Positions 46,939 to 56,776 are shown, counted from the first letter of the stretch. The stretch is 64,000 nt of DNA from Pseudonocardia ammonioxydans (GCF_900115005.1 NZ_FOUY01000011.1:1-64000), one strand, 5' to 3'. Made by a program: numbers and translations. The notes: generated from the letters alone by a model not told the origin.

Positions 46939-48644
46939 GCCGCATCGACCGCCGGGAGTACGTACAGCTCTACGGCCCATCCGAAGGCGACCAGGTCCGC
47001 CTCGGCGACACCGACATCTGGATCCAGGTCGAGCAGGACCTGACCTTCGGCGGGAACGAGGCGGGGTTCGGCGGCGGCAAGACGATCCGCGAGTCGATGG
47101 GCCAGGGCCTGACCACCCGCGACCAGGGCGCGCTCGACGTGGTGGTGACCAACGTCGTCGTCCTGGACCACTGGGGGATCGTCCGCGCCGACGTCGGCAT
47201 CCGCGACGGCCGGATCGTCGCGGTGGGCAAGGCCGGCAACCCGGACGTGATGGACGGCGTCCACCCCGAGCTCCTGATCGGACCGAGCACCGACGTGATC
47301 GCCGGCGAGGGGAAGATCCTCACCGCGGGTGCGGTCGACACCCACGTGCACTTCCTCAGCGAGATCGAGATGCGCGAGGCGCTGGCCACCGGGACGACCA
47401 CGGTGATCGGCGGCGGGACCGGGCCCACCGAGGGCTCCAAGGCCACCACGGTCACACCGGGTGCGTGGTCGCTGGCGATGATGCACCGCGCCCTGGACGA
47501 GATCCCGCTCAACGTCATCCTGTTCGGCAAGGGCAGCACGGTCAGCTCCGAGGCGCTGGAGCAGGAGGCGCGCGCCGGGGCCGGCGGCTACAAGGTCCAC
47601 GAGGACTGGGGCGCGACCCCGGCGGCGATCGACGCGGCCCTGCGGGCGGCCGACGACTTCGGGCTGCAGGTGGCCCTGCACGCCGACAGCCTCAACGAGA
47701 CCGGCTACGTCCAGCACACCCTCGACGCGATCGCCGGCCGCGGGATCCACGTGTTCCACTCCGAGGGCGCGGGTGGCGGCCACGCCCCCGACATCATCCT
47801 CGTCGCCGGCGAGTCCAACGTGCTGCCCGCCTCGACGAACCCGACGTTGCCGCACACGGTCAACACCGAGGCCGAGCACCTGGACATGCTCATGGTGTGC
47901 CACCACCTCAACCCCCGCGTCCCCGAGGACCTCGCGTTCGCCGAGTCCCGGATCCGGGGGACGACCATGGCCGCCGAGGACATCCTGCAGGACATCGGCG
48001 CCATCTCGATCACCTCCTCCGACGCCCAGGCGATGGGCCGGATCGGTGAGCTGATCTGCCGCACCTGGCAGGTCGCGCACGTGATGAAGCAGCGGCGCGG
48101 GTCGCTGGGCGGCTCGCTGCCCGCCGACAACGAGCGGGCCCGCCGCTACGTCGCCAAGTACACGATCTGCCCGGCGGTCGCCCACGGCATCGACCACGAG
48201 ATCGGTTCCGTCGAACCGGGCAAGATGGCCGACCTCGTCCTCTGGGACCCGGCGTTCTTCGGGATCCGGCCGTCCTCGGTGATCAAGGGTGGCGCGATCG
48301 TGAGCGCCGCGCTGGGCGACCCGAACGCGGCGATCCCCACGCCGCAACCGGTCTTCCTCCGGCCGGCGTTGCCGAGCGCCCCCGGGTCGGCGTCCCGGCT
48401 CGCGACGACGTTCGTGTCCCCGCTCGCGATCGAGGACGGGCTGGGCGAGCGGCTGGGCCTGCGCCGGCGGCTCACCGCGGTCCGCCCGACCCGCGGCCTG
48501 ACCAAGGCCGACCTGCCGAACAACACGGCTCTGCCCGACCTGCAGGTCGACCCGGAGACGTTCGCGATCGCGATCGACGGTGAACGGGTGCGGCCCGAGC
48601 CGGTCAGCGAGGTCCCGCTCGCGCAGCGCTACACGATGTTCTGA
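46935..48644 (+). CDS. ureC: Urease subunit alpha (catalytic)
   Basis: The 569-aa subunit carries the bi-nickel site: HVH in VDTHVHFLS, the lysine to be carbamylated in [13 protein letters not shown], the HADSLNE and [13 protein letters not shown] histidines, and the flap [13 protein letters not shown] with its cysteine and histidine. [14 protein letters not shown] and the C terminus RYTMF are standard. All key residues are present, so it should be active. GTG start, overlapping ureB. Confidence 0.97.
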   Translation: MSRIDRREYVQLYGPSEGDQVRLGDTDIWIQVEQDLTFGGNEAGFGGGKTIRESMGQGLTTRDQGALDVVVTNVVVLDHWGIVRADVGIRDGRIVAVGKAGNPDVMDGVHPELLIGPSTDVIAGEGKILTAGAVDTHVHFLSEIEMREALATGTTTVIGGGTGPTEGSKATTVTPGAWSLAMMHRALDEIPLNVILFGKGSTVSSEALEQEARAGAGGYKVHEDWGATPAAIDAALRAADDFGLQVALHADSLNETGYVQHTLDAIAGRGIHVFHSEGAGGGHAPDIILVAGESNVLPASTNPTLPHTVNTEAEHLDMLMVCHHLNPRVPEDLAFAESRIRGTTMAAEDILQDIGAISITSSDAQAMGRIGELICRTWQVAHVMKQRRGSLGGSLPADNERARRYVAKYTICPAVAHGIDHEIGSVEPGKMADLVLWDPAFFGIRPSSVIKGGAIVSAALGDPNAAIPTPQPVFLRPALPSAPGSASRLATTFVSPLAIEDGLGERLGLRRRLTAVRPTRGLTKADLPNNTALPDLQVDPETFAIAIDGERVRPEPVSEVPLAQRYTMF

Positions 48645-48658
48645 GGAACGGACCCACG

Positions 48659-49327
48659 ATGCCGGCCGAACTGGGGGCCCTGCTCCTCGCCGACGGGCGG
48701 CTGCCCACCGGCGGGCACGCCCACTCGGGCGGGCTCGAACCCGCGCTGGCCGCGGGGGCGGGACCCGACGACGTCCCGCGCTACCTCGAGGCCCGGCTGC
48801 GCACCGTGGGGCTGGTCGAGGCGACCGCCGCCGTGCTCACGCTGCGCCGCTGCCGCACCGCCGGCGCGGACGTCGACGAGGTGCAGGTCGCGCTGCGGGC
48901 CCGAATGCCCAGCGCACCGGCCCGCACGGCCTCCGAGCTGCTGGGCCGCGGGCTCGCCCGGCTGGCCCGGCGGCTGTGGCCCGAACACCCCGCCGTCGCC
49001 GCGCTCGACTCCCTCGGCGCGCCACCGCTGCGACCGGTGGCGCTCGGGGTCGTCGGCGCCGCCGTCGGGATGTCCGACGCCCAGGTCGCGCGGGCGAGCC
49101 TCTACGACGACGCGCAGACGGTCGCGGCCGCGGCGCTGAAGCTGCTGCCCGTGGACCCGACCGACGCGACCCGCTGGCTGCTCGACGCCGGGCCCACCCT
49201 GGAGGAGATCGTCGCGCGGGCCCTGACCTGCACCGGCCCGGACACCATGCCGGCCACCACCGCCCCTCTGGTCGAGCAGTACTCGCTCGACCACGCGTCC
49301 CGCTCGAGGAGGATCTTCGTTGCCTGA
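48659..49327 (+). CDS. ureF: Urease accessory protein UreF
   Basis: The 222-aa protein begins with [23 protein letters not shown], as UreF does, and is helical throughout. UreF acts with UreD and UreG as the nickel-insertion complex. It follows ureC after 14 nt, and ureG starts inside its 3' end. Confidence 0.88.
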   Translation: MPAELGALLLADGRLPTGGHAHSGGLEPALAAGAGPDDVPRYLEARLRTVGLVEATAAVLTLRRCRTAGADVDEVQVALRARMPSAPARTASELLGRGLARLARRLWPEHPAVAALDSLGAPPLRPVALGVVGAAVGMSDAQVARASLYDDAQTVAAAALKLLPVDPTDATRWLLDAGPTLEEIVARALTCTGPDTMPATTAPLVEQYSLDHASRSRRIFVA

Positions 49328-50000
49328 GCACCCCACCCGCCCGTTCCGGCTCGGCGTGGCCGGCCCGGTCGGCACCGGCAAGAGCACGGTGCTCGCCACG
49401 TTGTGCCGGGAGCTGTCCGCCGAGCTGTCGATGGCCGTGGTGACCAACGACATCTACACCGACGAGGACGCCCGGCTGCTCCGCGCGGCCGAGGTGCTGC
49501 CCGTCGAGCGGATCAAGGCGGTGGAGACCGGGGCCTGCCCGCACACCGCGATCCGCGACGACATCACCGCGAACCTGCTCGCCGTCGAGGACCTGGAGTC
49601 CACGTTCGCGCCGCTGGAGCTGGTGGTGGTCGAGAGCGGCGGGGACAACCTCACCGCCACGTTCAGCCCCGGGCTGGTCGACGCCCAGATCTTCTGCCTC
49701 GACGTGGCCGGCGGCGGGGACGTGGCCCGCAAGGGCGGTCCCGGCATCGAGCGCGCCGACCTCCTGCTGATCAACAAGACCGACCTCGCCCCGTACGTGG
49801 AGGTCGACGTCGACCGCATGGTGAGCGACGCCGTCGCCGTCCGGGACGGGTTCCCGGTGCTCGCACTGAGCCGCAACGACCCGGCCTCGATCGTGCGGCT
49901 CTCCGACTGGGTGCGCCAGGTCGTCGCCGGCTACCGGGCAGGGCGGCACGTCGCCCACGACCCCGGGCCGATGGCGCCGCACACCCACGCCCACCCGTGA
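49320..50000 (+). CDS. ureG: Urease accessory GTPase UreG
   Basis: The 226-aa SIMIBI GTPase supplies energy for nickel insertion. It has the P-loop [13 protein letters not shown], the Cys-Pro-His nickel motif in [12 protein letters not shown] and the guanine-specificity NKTDL. The start is TTG 49320, backed by a strong GAGGAGG 7 nt upstream. The histidine-rich end HTHAHP may bind nickel. No ureE is present, as in the M. tuberculosis ureABCFGD operon. Confidence 0.95.
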   Translation: MPEHPTRPFRLGVAGPVGTGKSTVLATLCRELSAELSMAVVTNDIYTDEDARLLRAAEVLPVERIKAVETGACPHTAIRDDITANLLAVEDLESTFAPLELVVVESGGDNLTATFSPGLVDAQIFCLDVAGGGDVARKGGPGIERADLLLINKTDLAPYVEVDVDRMVSDAVAVRDGFPVLALSRNDPASIVRLSDWVRQVVAGYRAGRHVAHDPGPMAPHTHAHP

Positions 50001-50761
50001 CCCGGGACGCCCCCGCCCGGATCGTCGTCGAGCAGGACGGTGCGCGCACCCGCATCCGGGAGCTCACGGCGAGTACCTACCTGCGGCCGCGGCTGCTGGG
50101 CTCCGGTGCCGGCCCGCGGGTGGCGCTGGTCGCCGCCTGCGCGTCCCTGCTCGCCGGGGACCACCTGCGGCTGGAGGTCGAGGTCGGTGCCGGGGCCGCC
50201 CTCGAGCTGGTGGAGCCCTCCGGGACGGTCGCCTACGACGCCCGCGGCGGCCGCGCGGACTGGACGGCGTCGGTGCGGGTCGAGGCGGGTGGCTCGCTGG
50301 TGTGGGGCGCGGCGCCGTTCGTCGTCGCCCACGGCGCGGACGTGCACCGGCACACCGGGATCGACCTGGAACCCGGTGCCGCGGTCCTGCTCCGGGAAAC
50401 GTTCGTGCTGGGCCGCAGCAACGAGTGCGGCGGCGCGCTGCGCTCGACCCTGACCGCCGTCCGGGACCGACGCCCGCTGCAGGCCGAGGATCTGGACCTC
50501 ACCGACCCGGTCCTGCGGGGCTCGCCCGCCGTCCTCGGGACCCGCCGGGTGCTCGCGACCGCCACGCTGCTGGGCATCCGGCCCGACGAGCTCGCCGACC
50601 CGCACGAGACGGCCCTCGACGGGCCCGGGGCGCTCCGGCGCGAGCTCGCCGACCACGCCCACCTCGCCGAGGACGCCCTGGAACCCACCTGGGCCCGGTG
50701 GCGGCGCCTGGTCGGACAAACCCGGCCGGCCCGCACGGTGACCTGCCGCACAGCGGCTTGA
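49997..50761 (+). CDS. ureD: Urease accessory protein UreD
   Basis: The 254-aa protein matches the UreD scaffold: [48 protein letters not shown] and [17 protein letters not shown]. It binds the apo-urease and UreF/UreG. GTG 49997 overlaps ureG. It is the last gene of the operon. Confidence 0.9.
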   Translation: MTRDAPARIVVEQDGARTRIRELTASTYLRPRLLGSGAGPRVALVAACASLLAGDHLRLEVEVGAGAALELVEPSGTVAYDARGGRADWTASVRVEAGGSLVWGAAPFVVAHGADVHRHTGIDLEPGAAVLLRETFVLGRSNECGGALRSTLTAVRDRRPLQAEDLDLTDPVLRGSPAVLGTRRVLATATLLGIRPDELADPHETALDGPGALRRELADHAHLAEDALEPTWARWRRLVGQTRPARTVTCRTAA

Positions 50762-50822
50762 GGGTGCCGCTGCGGCACCGCGTCTCCTGGCTCCGACACG
50801 GGCGGACGACCGGAAGGACACG

Positions 50823-52151
50823 ATGCCCAGGACGGATCGACGACCGGACCGGTCCGCGCCGGCGATGCGTGCCCCCGGGATCCGGGCCAGCCCGGTGATC
50901 TGGCTGACCTCCTACGGGCTGTCGCTGCTGGGCAAGGGCATCGCCGCGGTCGTGCTTCCGTTGCTGGTGCTCGAACGCACCGGTGACGTGCTCGCCGCCG
51001 GGGTGCTCGCCTCGGTGACGACCGCGGCGTCGGCCGCAACCGGGCTGGTGTCGGGTCTGCTGGTCGACCGGGTGGACCGCCGGACGGTGACGATCGTGTC
51101 GGACGTGCTCGCCGCCGTGTCGGTGGCGGCCCTGCCGCTGGTCGACCTGCTGTGGGGGCTCGACCTGGTCTGGTTCCTGGTCCTCGGTGTGCTGGGCGCG
51201 GTGATCCGGGTGCCGGGCACGACGGCGCAGGAGACGGTGCTGCCGGTACTGGTTCGGCTCGGTGGCGACGGGCCGGGGCGGCTGGACCGGCTCGTCGCGA
51301 TCCGGGAGAACGTCGGGAACGTGCTGGCCCTCGCGGGGCCCGGCGTGGGCGGGGTGCTCGTCGGGGTGCTGGGTCCGACACCCGTGGTGCTGGTGGTGAC
51401 GGCGGTGACGAGCCTGCTCGCGGCGGCGACGACGGGGCTGCTCGACCCTCGGGTCGGAGCGGTCGCGCCGCGGGCGGTGGGGGAGAGCGGGGCCGGTGGG
51501 GTGCGCGGTGCGGTCGCCGATCTCGTGGCGTCCTGGCGGTTCCTCGCCGCCGACCGGCTGGTACTGGGGGCGACGCTGTTCTCGGCGGTGCTGGTCGCGG
51601 TCGTGGTGTCGTTGCAGACCACGGTGCTGCCCGCGTACTACGTCGCCGCGGGTGTTCCCGCCCTCACCGGGCTGACCCTCAGCGCACTGGCCGGGGGCGG
51701 CATCGCGGGCTCGGCGTTGTACGCGGCGCTGGCGGGGCGGGTGCGGCGCCGGACCTGGTTCGTGTTCGGCATGCTCGGCTTCGGGGCCGGGATCGCCCTG
51801 GCCGGGAGCCTGGCCGCACCGTGGCTGGTGCTCGCCGCGGCGGCGCTGGTGGGATTCACCAATGCCCCGGTCGGGGCCGTGCTCGGTGTGCTGATCATCG
51901 AGGCGACCCCGGATGCGATGCGCGGCCGGGTGCTCGGGGCGCAGAACACGCTGGTTCTGGCCGCCCCGGCGGCGACCGGTGCGCCGATCGCCGCCGTCGC
52001 CTCGGCGGCCGGGCTGGGTGCTGCGGGGGTCGTGCTGGCCGTCCTGGCCGGGACGGCTGCGGTCGTGGCGTTGCTCGTCCCGGTGTTTCGGGGCCTCGAC
52101 CCGCCCGGCGAGGTACCGGCCCCCGACCGTCTCGGGACGGTGCCGGCGTGA
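50823..52151 (+). CDS. MFS transporter (DHA-type efflux-like)
   Basis: The 442-aa protein has about 12 hydrophobic helices and the loop motif GLLVDRVDRRTV, the usual MFS motif A variant. It resembles macrolide/multidrug efflux members. GGAAGGA precedes the ATG at 50823, so it has its own ribosome binding site and need not belong to the urease operon. A short relic of a flavin-binding gene begins at its stop codon. Confidence 0.85.
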   Translation: MPRTDRRPDRSAPAMRAPGIRASPVIWLTSYGLSLLGKGIAAVVLPLLVLERTGDVLAAGVLASVTTAASAATGLVSGLLVDRVDRRTVTIVSDVLAAVSVAALPLVDLLWGLDLVWFLVLGVLGAVIRVPGTTAQETVLPVLVRLGGDGPGRLDRLVAIRENVGNVLALAGPGVGGVLVGVLGPTPVVLVVTAVTSLLAAATTGLLDPRVGAVAPRAVGESGAGGVRGAVADLVASWRFLAADRLVLGATLFSAVLVAVVVSLQTTVLPAYYVAAGVPALTGLTLSALAGGGIAGSALYAALAGRVRRRTWFVFGMLGFGAGIALAGSLAAPWLVLAAAALVGFTNAPVGAVLGVLIIEATPDAMRGRVLGAQNTLVLAAPAATGAPIAAVASAAGLGAAGVVLAVLAGTAAVVALLVPVFRGLDPPGEVPAPDRLGTVPA

Positions 52152-52207
52152 CCCGGGTCGGAACGCGGCGCGGCACATCGCTGCGGGTGCAGGGCGACGC
52201 GGACGTG
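52142..52207 (-). pseudogene. Relic of a pyridoxamine-phosphate-oxidase-like gene 3' end
   Basis: This stretch is about 80% identical to 53855-53921, the 3' end of the intact flavin-binding gene, in the same orientation. Read on the minus strand it gives HVRVALHP, against HVRVVLHP in the intact gene, then loses frame. The rest of the gene is missing. It marks one edge of a rearranged block. Confidence 0.65.
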
Positions 52208-52500
52208 CTTCACGATGATCATCGTGGCCGGGTGCCGGCAACACGCCGTTCGAGAACATCGGTACCGCGATCCGGTCGCAGTTCGCCCAGGGCGGGGGTC
52301 GACGTCCGGATCGGCGCCCGGTCCTGTCAACGGATCTTGAAAATTGACCCCTTTCGGGATCTCGGCTTCTACGCCAGGGGGTCAGATTTCAGGATCCGGC
52401 GACAGGTCCTCGCCGACCATCCTCGGCAACTGCTACTCGGGGGAGTACGACTCGGCCATCGGGGTCGAGGACGCCCGGAACGGCTGCGGTGGGCAGAAGC
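52208..52500. other. Intergenic stretch holding an IS-derived miniature element
   Basis: Together with the preceding relic this makes about 350 nt with no gene between the MFS and gpgS genes. Apart from the miniature element at 52325-52404, no domain or structure was recognised. A frame at 52410-52500 reads CYSGEYDSAIGVEDARNG but matches no family I know. Confidence 0.5.
52325..52404. mobile_element. 80-bp miniature element with 27-bp terminal inverted repeats and 5-bp target duplication
   Basis: The 27-bp ends (52325-52351 and 52378-52404) are inverted repeats matching at 22 of 27 positions, beginning TGTC and ending GACA. Only 26 bp lie between them. GGTCC flanks both ends (52320-52324, 52405-52409), a 5-bp target duplication. 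The ends resemble those of IS21-type elements (TTGAAAATTGACCCC), so this is either a MITE or an internal-deletion remnant. The family is inferred. Confidence 0.8.
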
Positions 52501-53505
52501 TCAGGTGGATCTCGGCTGCACCGGTCCGGTATGCCTACCGGCAACCGCGTCTACGCCGATAGCAGTCAGTGGGGGGCGATCCCCGTCGTCCACCTCGGTG
52601 ACCACCGGTCGCCAGTCCCCGGCCGCCCGTTCGAACTGCACGATGGCCTCTCCCAGGTCGGCGACACCGGACCCGGTCCGGCGGAGCAATGCGCCGAGCA
52701 CCTGACGCGCCATGACCCCGAGCTCGACGACGGACCGGTTGCGGTGTTTCCGGACTCCCAGATCGACCTGGGCGATGGCGTCCAGGCCGTGGTGCGCGAG
52801 AGTGTCGACGAGCAACCCGATCTCGACGCCGTACCCGGCGGCGAACGGCAGTGACTCGAGCAGCTCACGGCGGGCGGCATACTCCCCGCCGAGCGGCTGG
52901 ATGATCCAGCGCAGGTCCGGGTGCAGCGCGGCGAGCAGCGGCCGGACGAGCAGTTCGGTGACGCGCCCGCCGCCTTCCGCCGTCGTCTCCGACTCGATAC
53001 GGAGCGGCCTGCGGTAGCAGCCCTTGACCAGCTGGACCGACGGCTGGGCCAGGAGCGGCTGCAGGAGCCCGGTCACCAACGCCACCGGATCGGTGTCGAC
53101 CAGATCGGAATCGAGGAACACCACGAGTTCCCCGGACGTGGCCGCCACTGCTCGCCACAGTGCCTCACCCTTGCCCGGCCGGACCTCGATGCCGGGGAGC
53201 ACGTCGTGGCGGTCGAGCACGCGGGCGCCCGCTTCCCGGGCCCGTTCCCGCGTGCGGTCGGTCGACCCGGAATCCATGACGACGAGCTCGTCGATCAGGG
53301 GCGTCTCACCCTCGGTGAGCGGGTGGAGGGCCGAGACGAGCCGGCCGACGGTGGCCTCCTCGTCCAGAGCCGGAAGCACCACCGAGATGCTCTGGTCCCG
53401 CATCGCCGCCGGCGTCAGGTCGGTTGTCCGGTCCGAGGCACGCCAGGTGTTGCGGTCGAACCACGACGGTCGGCCGTCCACGTCGTCTCCCCTCTCGCGG
53501 ACCAC
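52501..53505 (-). CDS. gpgS: Glucosyl-3-phosphoglycerate synthase (GpgS-like GT81 glycosyltransferase)
   Basis: The 334-aa GT-A enzyme has VVLPALDEEATVGRL, DSGSTDRTRERA, PGKGEALWRAVA, the metal-binding FLDSDLVDTDP, and GGEYAARRELLESLPFAAGYG. These match GpgS, which joins glucose from a nucleotide sugar to 3-phosphoglycerate, the first step of methylglucose lipopolysaccharide synthesis. The length is close to the family norm (about 324 aa). A broken folP2 lies directly upstream, the same order as Rv1207-Rv1208. GTG 53505 or GTG 53481 may be the start. Confidence 0.85.
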   Translation of the reverse strand: MVRERGDDVDGRPSWFDRNTWRASDRTTDLTPAAMRDQSISVVLPALDEEATVGRLVSALHPLTEGETPLIDELVVMDSGSTDRTRERAREAGARVLDRHDVLPGIEVRPGKGEALWRAVAATSGELVVFLDSDLVDTDPVALVTGLLQPLLAQPSVQLVKGCYRRPLRIESETTAEGGGRVTELLVRPLLAALHPDLRWIIQPLGGEYAARRELLESLPFAAGYGVEIGLLVDTLAHHGLDAIAQVDLGVRKHRNRSVVELGVMARQVLGALLRRTGSGVADLGEAIVQFERAAGDWRPVVTEVDDGDRPPLTAIGVDAVAGRHTGPVQPRST

Positions 53506-53514
53506 CGGTCTCGC

Positions 53515-53829
53515 TCAGGCCAGGGCCCGGACGGTCCTCGTCGGCAGGCGCCGTCCGCTGATCGACGCCAGCATGTCGCGGGCACGTCGGGTCGCGGACA
53601 CGTCGTGCGCACGGAACACCCGAGCACCGTGCCACGCGGCGATCGCGGTTGCCGCGAGGGTCCCCCTCGAAGTGGCCGTCGAGCTCCACACCCCGCGTCT
53701 CGCCGATGAAGCCCTTGTGGGACAGGGTTGCCAGAACCGGCCATCCGGTCTCGACGAAGCGATCGCAGTGGCGCACCAGCTCGAGGCCGTGCCAGGTGTT
53801 CTTGCCGAAGTCGCGGCCACGGCACCCCC
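53515..53829 (-). pseudogene. folP2: Truncated, frameshifted dihydropteroate synthase (folP2) remnant
   Basis: Only the C-terminal third of a FolP2-type protein remains. DFGKNTWHGLELVRHCDRF, GWPVLATLSHKGFIGETRG and LDGHFEG are in one frame. LAATAIAAWHGARVFRAHDV and DMLASISGRR follow in another. The break is one extra G in a run of five G (minus strand) near 53668, after which the sequence is intact to the stop at 53515. The 5' two thirds are absent. In mycobacteria folP2 is followed by gpgS, as here. Confidence 0.85.
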
Positions 53830-53871
53830 TGCCACGGGTCGACGCCGGACGCGGCGCCGGCGTGACCCGGA

Positions 53872-54291
53872 TCAGAATGCGGCGCGGCGCACCTGCTCCG
53901 GATGCAGGACGACGCGGACGTGGTCCTCGGCCAGGAGCGCGGTGAGGTCGTCGGCCCGGTCGGCGAGGTCCCAGTAGCGGGCGGCGAGCCGCGCGGCGAG
54001 CTCGTGGGCGCCGTCGGGTTCGACGGTGGTGTGCCCGGTGACGGACACCCACCGTTCGCGCTCCTCGGCCGGGGCGGCGACGACGAGCGAGGCGCGGGGA
54101 TCGCGGCGCAGCCGGCGCAGCTTCGGGGAGACCGACGGGGTGAAGAACTGGATCGTCCCGTCCGGGGCGGCGTCGAACCACACCGGGCGCGGCTGCGCCG
54201 GGACCGGACCGGCGGCGACGGTGAGGAAGCCGAGCAGGGGACGGGCGAGGAACTCGAGATCCTCGACGGTCGGGGTGGTGTCGGTCTGCAT
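53872..54291 (-). CDS. Pyridoxamine 5'-phosphate oxidase-family protein
   Basis: The 139-aa split-barrel protein has LARPLLGFLTVAAG, RPVWFDAAPDGTIQFFT and SPKLRRLRRDPRASLVV, the pattern of actinobacterial FMN- or F420-binding members. The substrate is unknown. It is divergent from the AraC gene. A copy of its 3' end lies 1.7 kb away beside the MFS gene. Confidence 0.8.
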   Translation of the reverse strand: MQTDTTPTVEDLEFLARPLLGFLTVAAGPVPAQPRPVWFDAAPDGTIQFFTPSVSPKLRRLRRDPRASLVVAAPAEERERWVSVTGHTTVEPDGAHELAARLAARYWDLADRADDLTALLAEDHVRVVLHPEQVRRAAF

Positions 54292-54360
54292 ACCGGCGAG
54301 TCAACGCCGGCCGCTCGGACGGAGCCATAGGTGAGAAGCCGGAACAGCTGTGTCAGCGTC

Positions 54361-54366
54361 TAGCAT
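54361..54366 (+). promoter_or_regulatory. -10 element TAGCAT of the AraC gene
   Basis: TAGCAT ends 7 nt before GTG 54374, again a leaderless-type spacing. It supports 54374 as the start, because GTG 54350 would lie upstream of the promoter. Confidence 0.4.
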
Positions 54367-54373
54367 CGCCGGG

Positions 54374-55327
54374 GTGGACGCCTTCGGTGACCTGTTCCGC
54401 GGGGTACGGGCGCAGGGCTCGCTGTTCGGCAGCTCGACGCTGACGGCGCCCTGGTCGTTGCGCTTCGTCGACGGTGCCCCGCTGACGCTGTGCACCGTGC
54501 TCGACGGGGCGGGGTGGCTCGTCCCCGAGGGGCACCCGCCCGAGCACCTGGCCGCCGGTGACACGGTGATCGTGCAGGGGCCTGCGCCGTTCGGCTTCGT
54601 CGACGCCATCGGGCCCGGCGCCGTGCGGGTCGAGCCGGTCGACTGCGGCGCGTTCTGCGCGACGCCCGAGCAGGGCGGCACCCGGCACCGGCTGGGCTGG
54701 AACGACGGCGGTCCGCCCGGCGCGACCGGGGCGACGACGCTGGTCGTCGGTGCCTACCCGGTGCGGGGCGAGATCGGCAGGCGGCTGCTCGACGCACTGC
54801 CCGGCGTCCTGCGGATCGACCCGGACGGTACCGCCGGTGCGGTGCGCGACCTGCTGGCCGCCGAGGTCGCCGTGGACGCGCCGGGCCAGCAGGTCGTCCT
54901 CGACCGGCTGCTGGACTGGTTGCTGGTCTGCTGCCTGCGCGCGTGGTTCGACCGGCCCGGCGGTGCACCGCCCGCCTGGTACACCGCGCACCACGACCCC
55001 GTCGTCGGTCACGCCCTGCGGCTGCTGCACGCGGAACCGGCAGCGCCCTGGACCGTCGCCGAGCTGGCCTGCCGGGCCGGGGTGTCGCGCGCGACCCTGG
55101 CGAAACGGTTCACCGACCTGGTCGGCGAACCGCCGCTGACCTACCTCACCCGCTGGCGGATGACCCTGGCGGCCGACCTGCTGACCGAGCGCGCGCAGGC
55201 CACGGTCGCCGAGGTCGCGCGCACCGTGGGCTACTCGGACGCCTTCGGGTTCAGCGCGGCCTTCAAGCGGGTCCGGGGCGTGGCGCCCAGCGAGTTCCGC
55301 CGGAGCCCCGTCGGCGAGGCGACGTAG
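54374..55327 (+). CDS. AraC-family regulator with N-terminal cupin
   Basis: The protein is about 317 aa. The N-terminal cupin sensor (VDAFGDLFRGVRAQGSLFG, LVPEGHPPEHLAAGDTVIV) precedes two helix-turn-helices: WTVAELACRAGVSRATLAKRF and TVAEVARTVGYSDAFGFSAAFKRVRGVAPSEFRR. GTG 54374 follows a -10-like hexamer; GTG 54350 is an alternative. It may control the divergent flavin gene or itself; no target site is visible. Confidence 0.85.
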   Translation: MDAFGDLFRGVRAQGSLFGSSTLTAPWSLRFVDGAPLTLCTVLDGAGWLVPEGHPPEHLAAGDTVIVQGPAPFGFVDAIGPGAVRVEPVDCGAFCATPEQGGTRHRLGWNDGGPPGATGATTLVVGAYPVRGEIGRRLLDALPGVLRIDPDGTAGAVRDLLAAEVAVDAPGQQVVLDRLLDWLLVCCLRAWFDRPGGAPPAWYTAHHDPVVGHALRLLHAEPAAPWTVAELACRAGVSRATLAKRFTDLVGEPPLTYLTRWRMTLAADLLTERAQATVAEVARTVGYSDAFGFSAAFKRVRGVAPSEFRRSPVGEAT

Positions 55328-55474
55328 CCGGGGGAGCGGGACCGGGCCGGTTGTGGACCTGCACACCCCCGGCCCCGGCAACTCTGTGCGGTGTCCTCTT
55401 GCTGCCCACCCGCCGGACGACGAGCGTGGATCCGGGCCCGCAGCGGCTCCGACCCCGGACGGAGGACGATCCGC

Positions 55475-56755
55475 ATGCTCGACCCCGAGACCGCCGCACG
55501 CATCACCGCCGCGGTGGACGAGCGCTTCGAGGCCCAGCTCGCCTGGACCGCCGAGCTGGTGGGCCTGCCGAGCCTGCGCGCCGGCGAGGCGGACGCCCAG
55601 GACCTCGTCGAGCGGACGCTGTCGGAGGCGGGGCTGGACATCGACCGCTGGGTGATCGACTCCCCGGAGCTGCGGGCGCACGTCGGGTACGGCCCGACCA
55701 CGGTCGACCCGGCCGGTCTGGAGAACGTCGTCGGCACCTACACCCCGCCGGTGGAGCGGGGCCGCTCCCTGATCCTCAACGGGCACGTCGACGTCGTCCC
55801 CACCGGCCCGCCCGCGTACTGGTCGCGGTCGCCGTGGGACGCGTGCGTGGTCGACGGCTGGATGTACGGGCGCGGCAGCGCCGACATGAAGGCCGGCATC
55901 GGCGCGAACGTGTTCGCGCTCGGCGCGCTGACCGCGGCCGGGCTGCGGCCGACCGGGCGGATCCACGTCCAGTCGGTGGTGGAGGAGGAGTGCACCGGCA
56001 ACGGTTCGCTGGCCGCCCTGCTGCGCGGCTACACCGCCGACGCCTGCGTGATCCCCGAGCCGGAGGACGACAAGCTGGTCCGGGCCAACGTCGGCGTGCT
56101 GTGGTTCGACGTGACCGTCCGCGGCGTCCCCGCCCACCTGCGGGAGATGGGCAGCGGGCAGAACGCCATCGACGCCGCCTACTCGGTGATGAACGACCTG
56201 CGCGTGCTCGAGGCGGAGTGGAACGCCCGCAAGGACGAGCACCCCTACTTCGCCGACACCGAGCACCCGATCAACCTCAACTTCGGCATGATCAGTGGTG
56301 GCGACTGGCCCTCCAGCGTCCCCGCGCAGTGCACGTTCACCGTGCGCGCGGCCCTCTACCCGGGCGTCGCCGCGGCCGACGCCTGGGCCGAGATCCAGCA
56401 GGTACTCGCCCGGTCGGCGGCGAAGATCGACCTTCCGGACGCCGTCGTCGCCACCCCGTCCGGCTTCTTCGCCGAGGGCTACGTGCTGGAGGAGGGCACC
56501 GAGGCCGAGGCCGTGCTCGCCTGCTCGCACGAGCGGGTCTTCGGCCGTGAGCTGGAGTCCTTCACCACGCCCGGCTATCTCGACGGCCGGGTGTTCACCC
56601 TCTACGGGAACATGCCGTGCCTGGTCTACGGGCCCGTCTCGGAGGCCATCCACGGCCTCGACGAACGCGTCGAGATCGCGTCGGTCCGGCGGATCACGAC
56701 CGCGATCGCGCTGTTCGTCGCCGAGTGGTGCGGCGTGGAACCGATCGACGGCTGA
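55475..56755 (+). CDS. M20-family metallopeptidase/deacylase (ArgE/DapE-like)
   Basis: The 426-aa protein has LILNGHVDVVPTGPPAYWSRSP (HVD), WMYGRGSADMKAGIG and a glutamate pair in VVEEECTGNGSLAALL, followed by the PEPEDDKLV acid, giving a full two-zinc site. The N terminus is set by ATG 55475 with GGAGG upstream. The family hydrolyses N-acyl amino acids or dipeptides; the substrate is unknown. It converges on the methyltransferase gene. Confidence 0.88.
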   Translation: MLDPETAARITAAVDERFEAQLAWTAELVGLPSLRAGEADAQDLVERTLSEAGLDIDRWVIDSPELRAHVGYGPTTVDPAGLENVVGTYTPPVERGRSLILNGHVDVVPTGPPAYWSRSPWDACVVDGWMYGRGSADMKAGIGANVFALGALTAAGLRPTGRIHVQSVVEEECTGNGSLAALLRGYTADACVIPEPEDDKLVRANVGVLWFDVTVRGVPAHLREMGSGQNAIDAAYSVMNDLRVLEAEWNARKDEHPYFADTEHPINLNFGMISGGDWPSSVPAQCTFTVRAALYPGVAAADAWAEIQQVLARSAAKIDLPDAVVATPSGFFAEGYVLEEGTEAEAVLACSHERVFGRELESFTTPGYLDGRVFTLYGNMPCLVYGPVSEAIHGLDERVEIASVRRITTAIALFVAEWCGVEPIDG

Positions 56756-56776
56756 GCGTGCGCGCCGGACCGGGGC

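Noticed and set aside
49320..50000. Missing ureE as evidence of a defective urease operon.
   Set aside because: ureABCFGD without ureE is the normal mycobacterial form, and all catalytic residues of UreC are present.
52344..52562. A 72-aa plus-strand frame starting inside the miniature element.
   Set aside because: It starts in a mobile element and overlaps the end of gpgS in antisense; no family was recognised.
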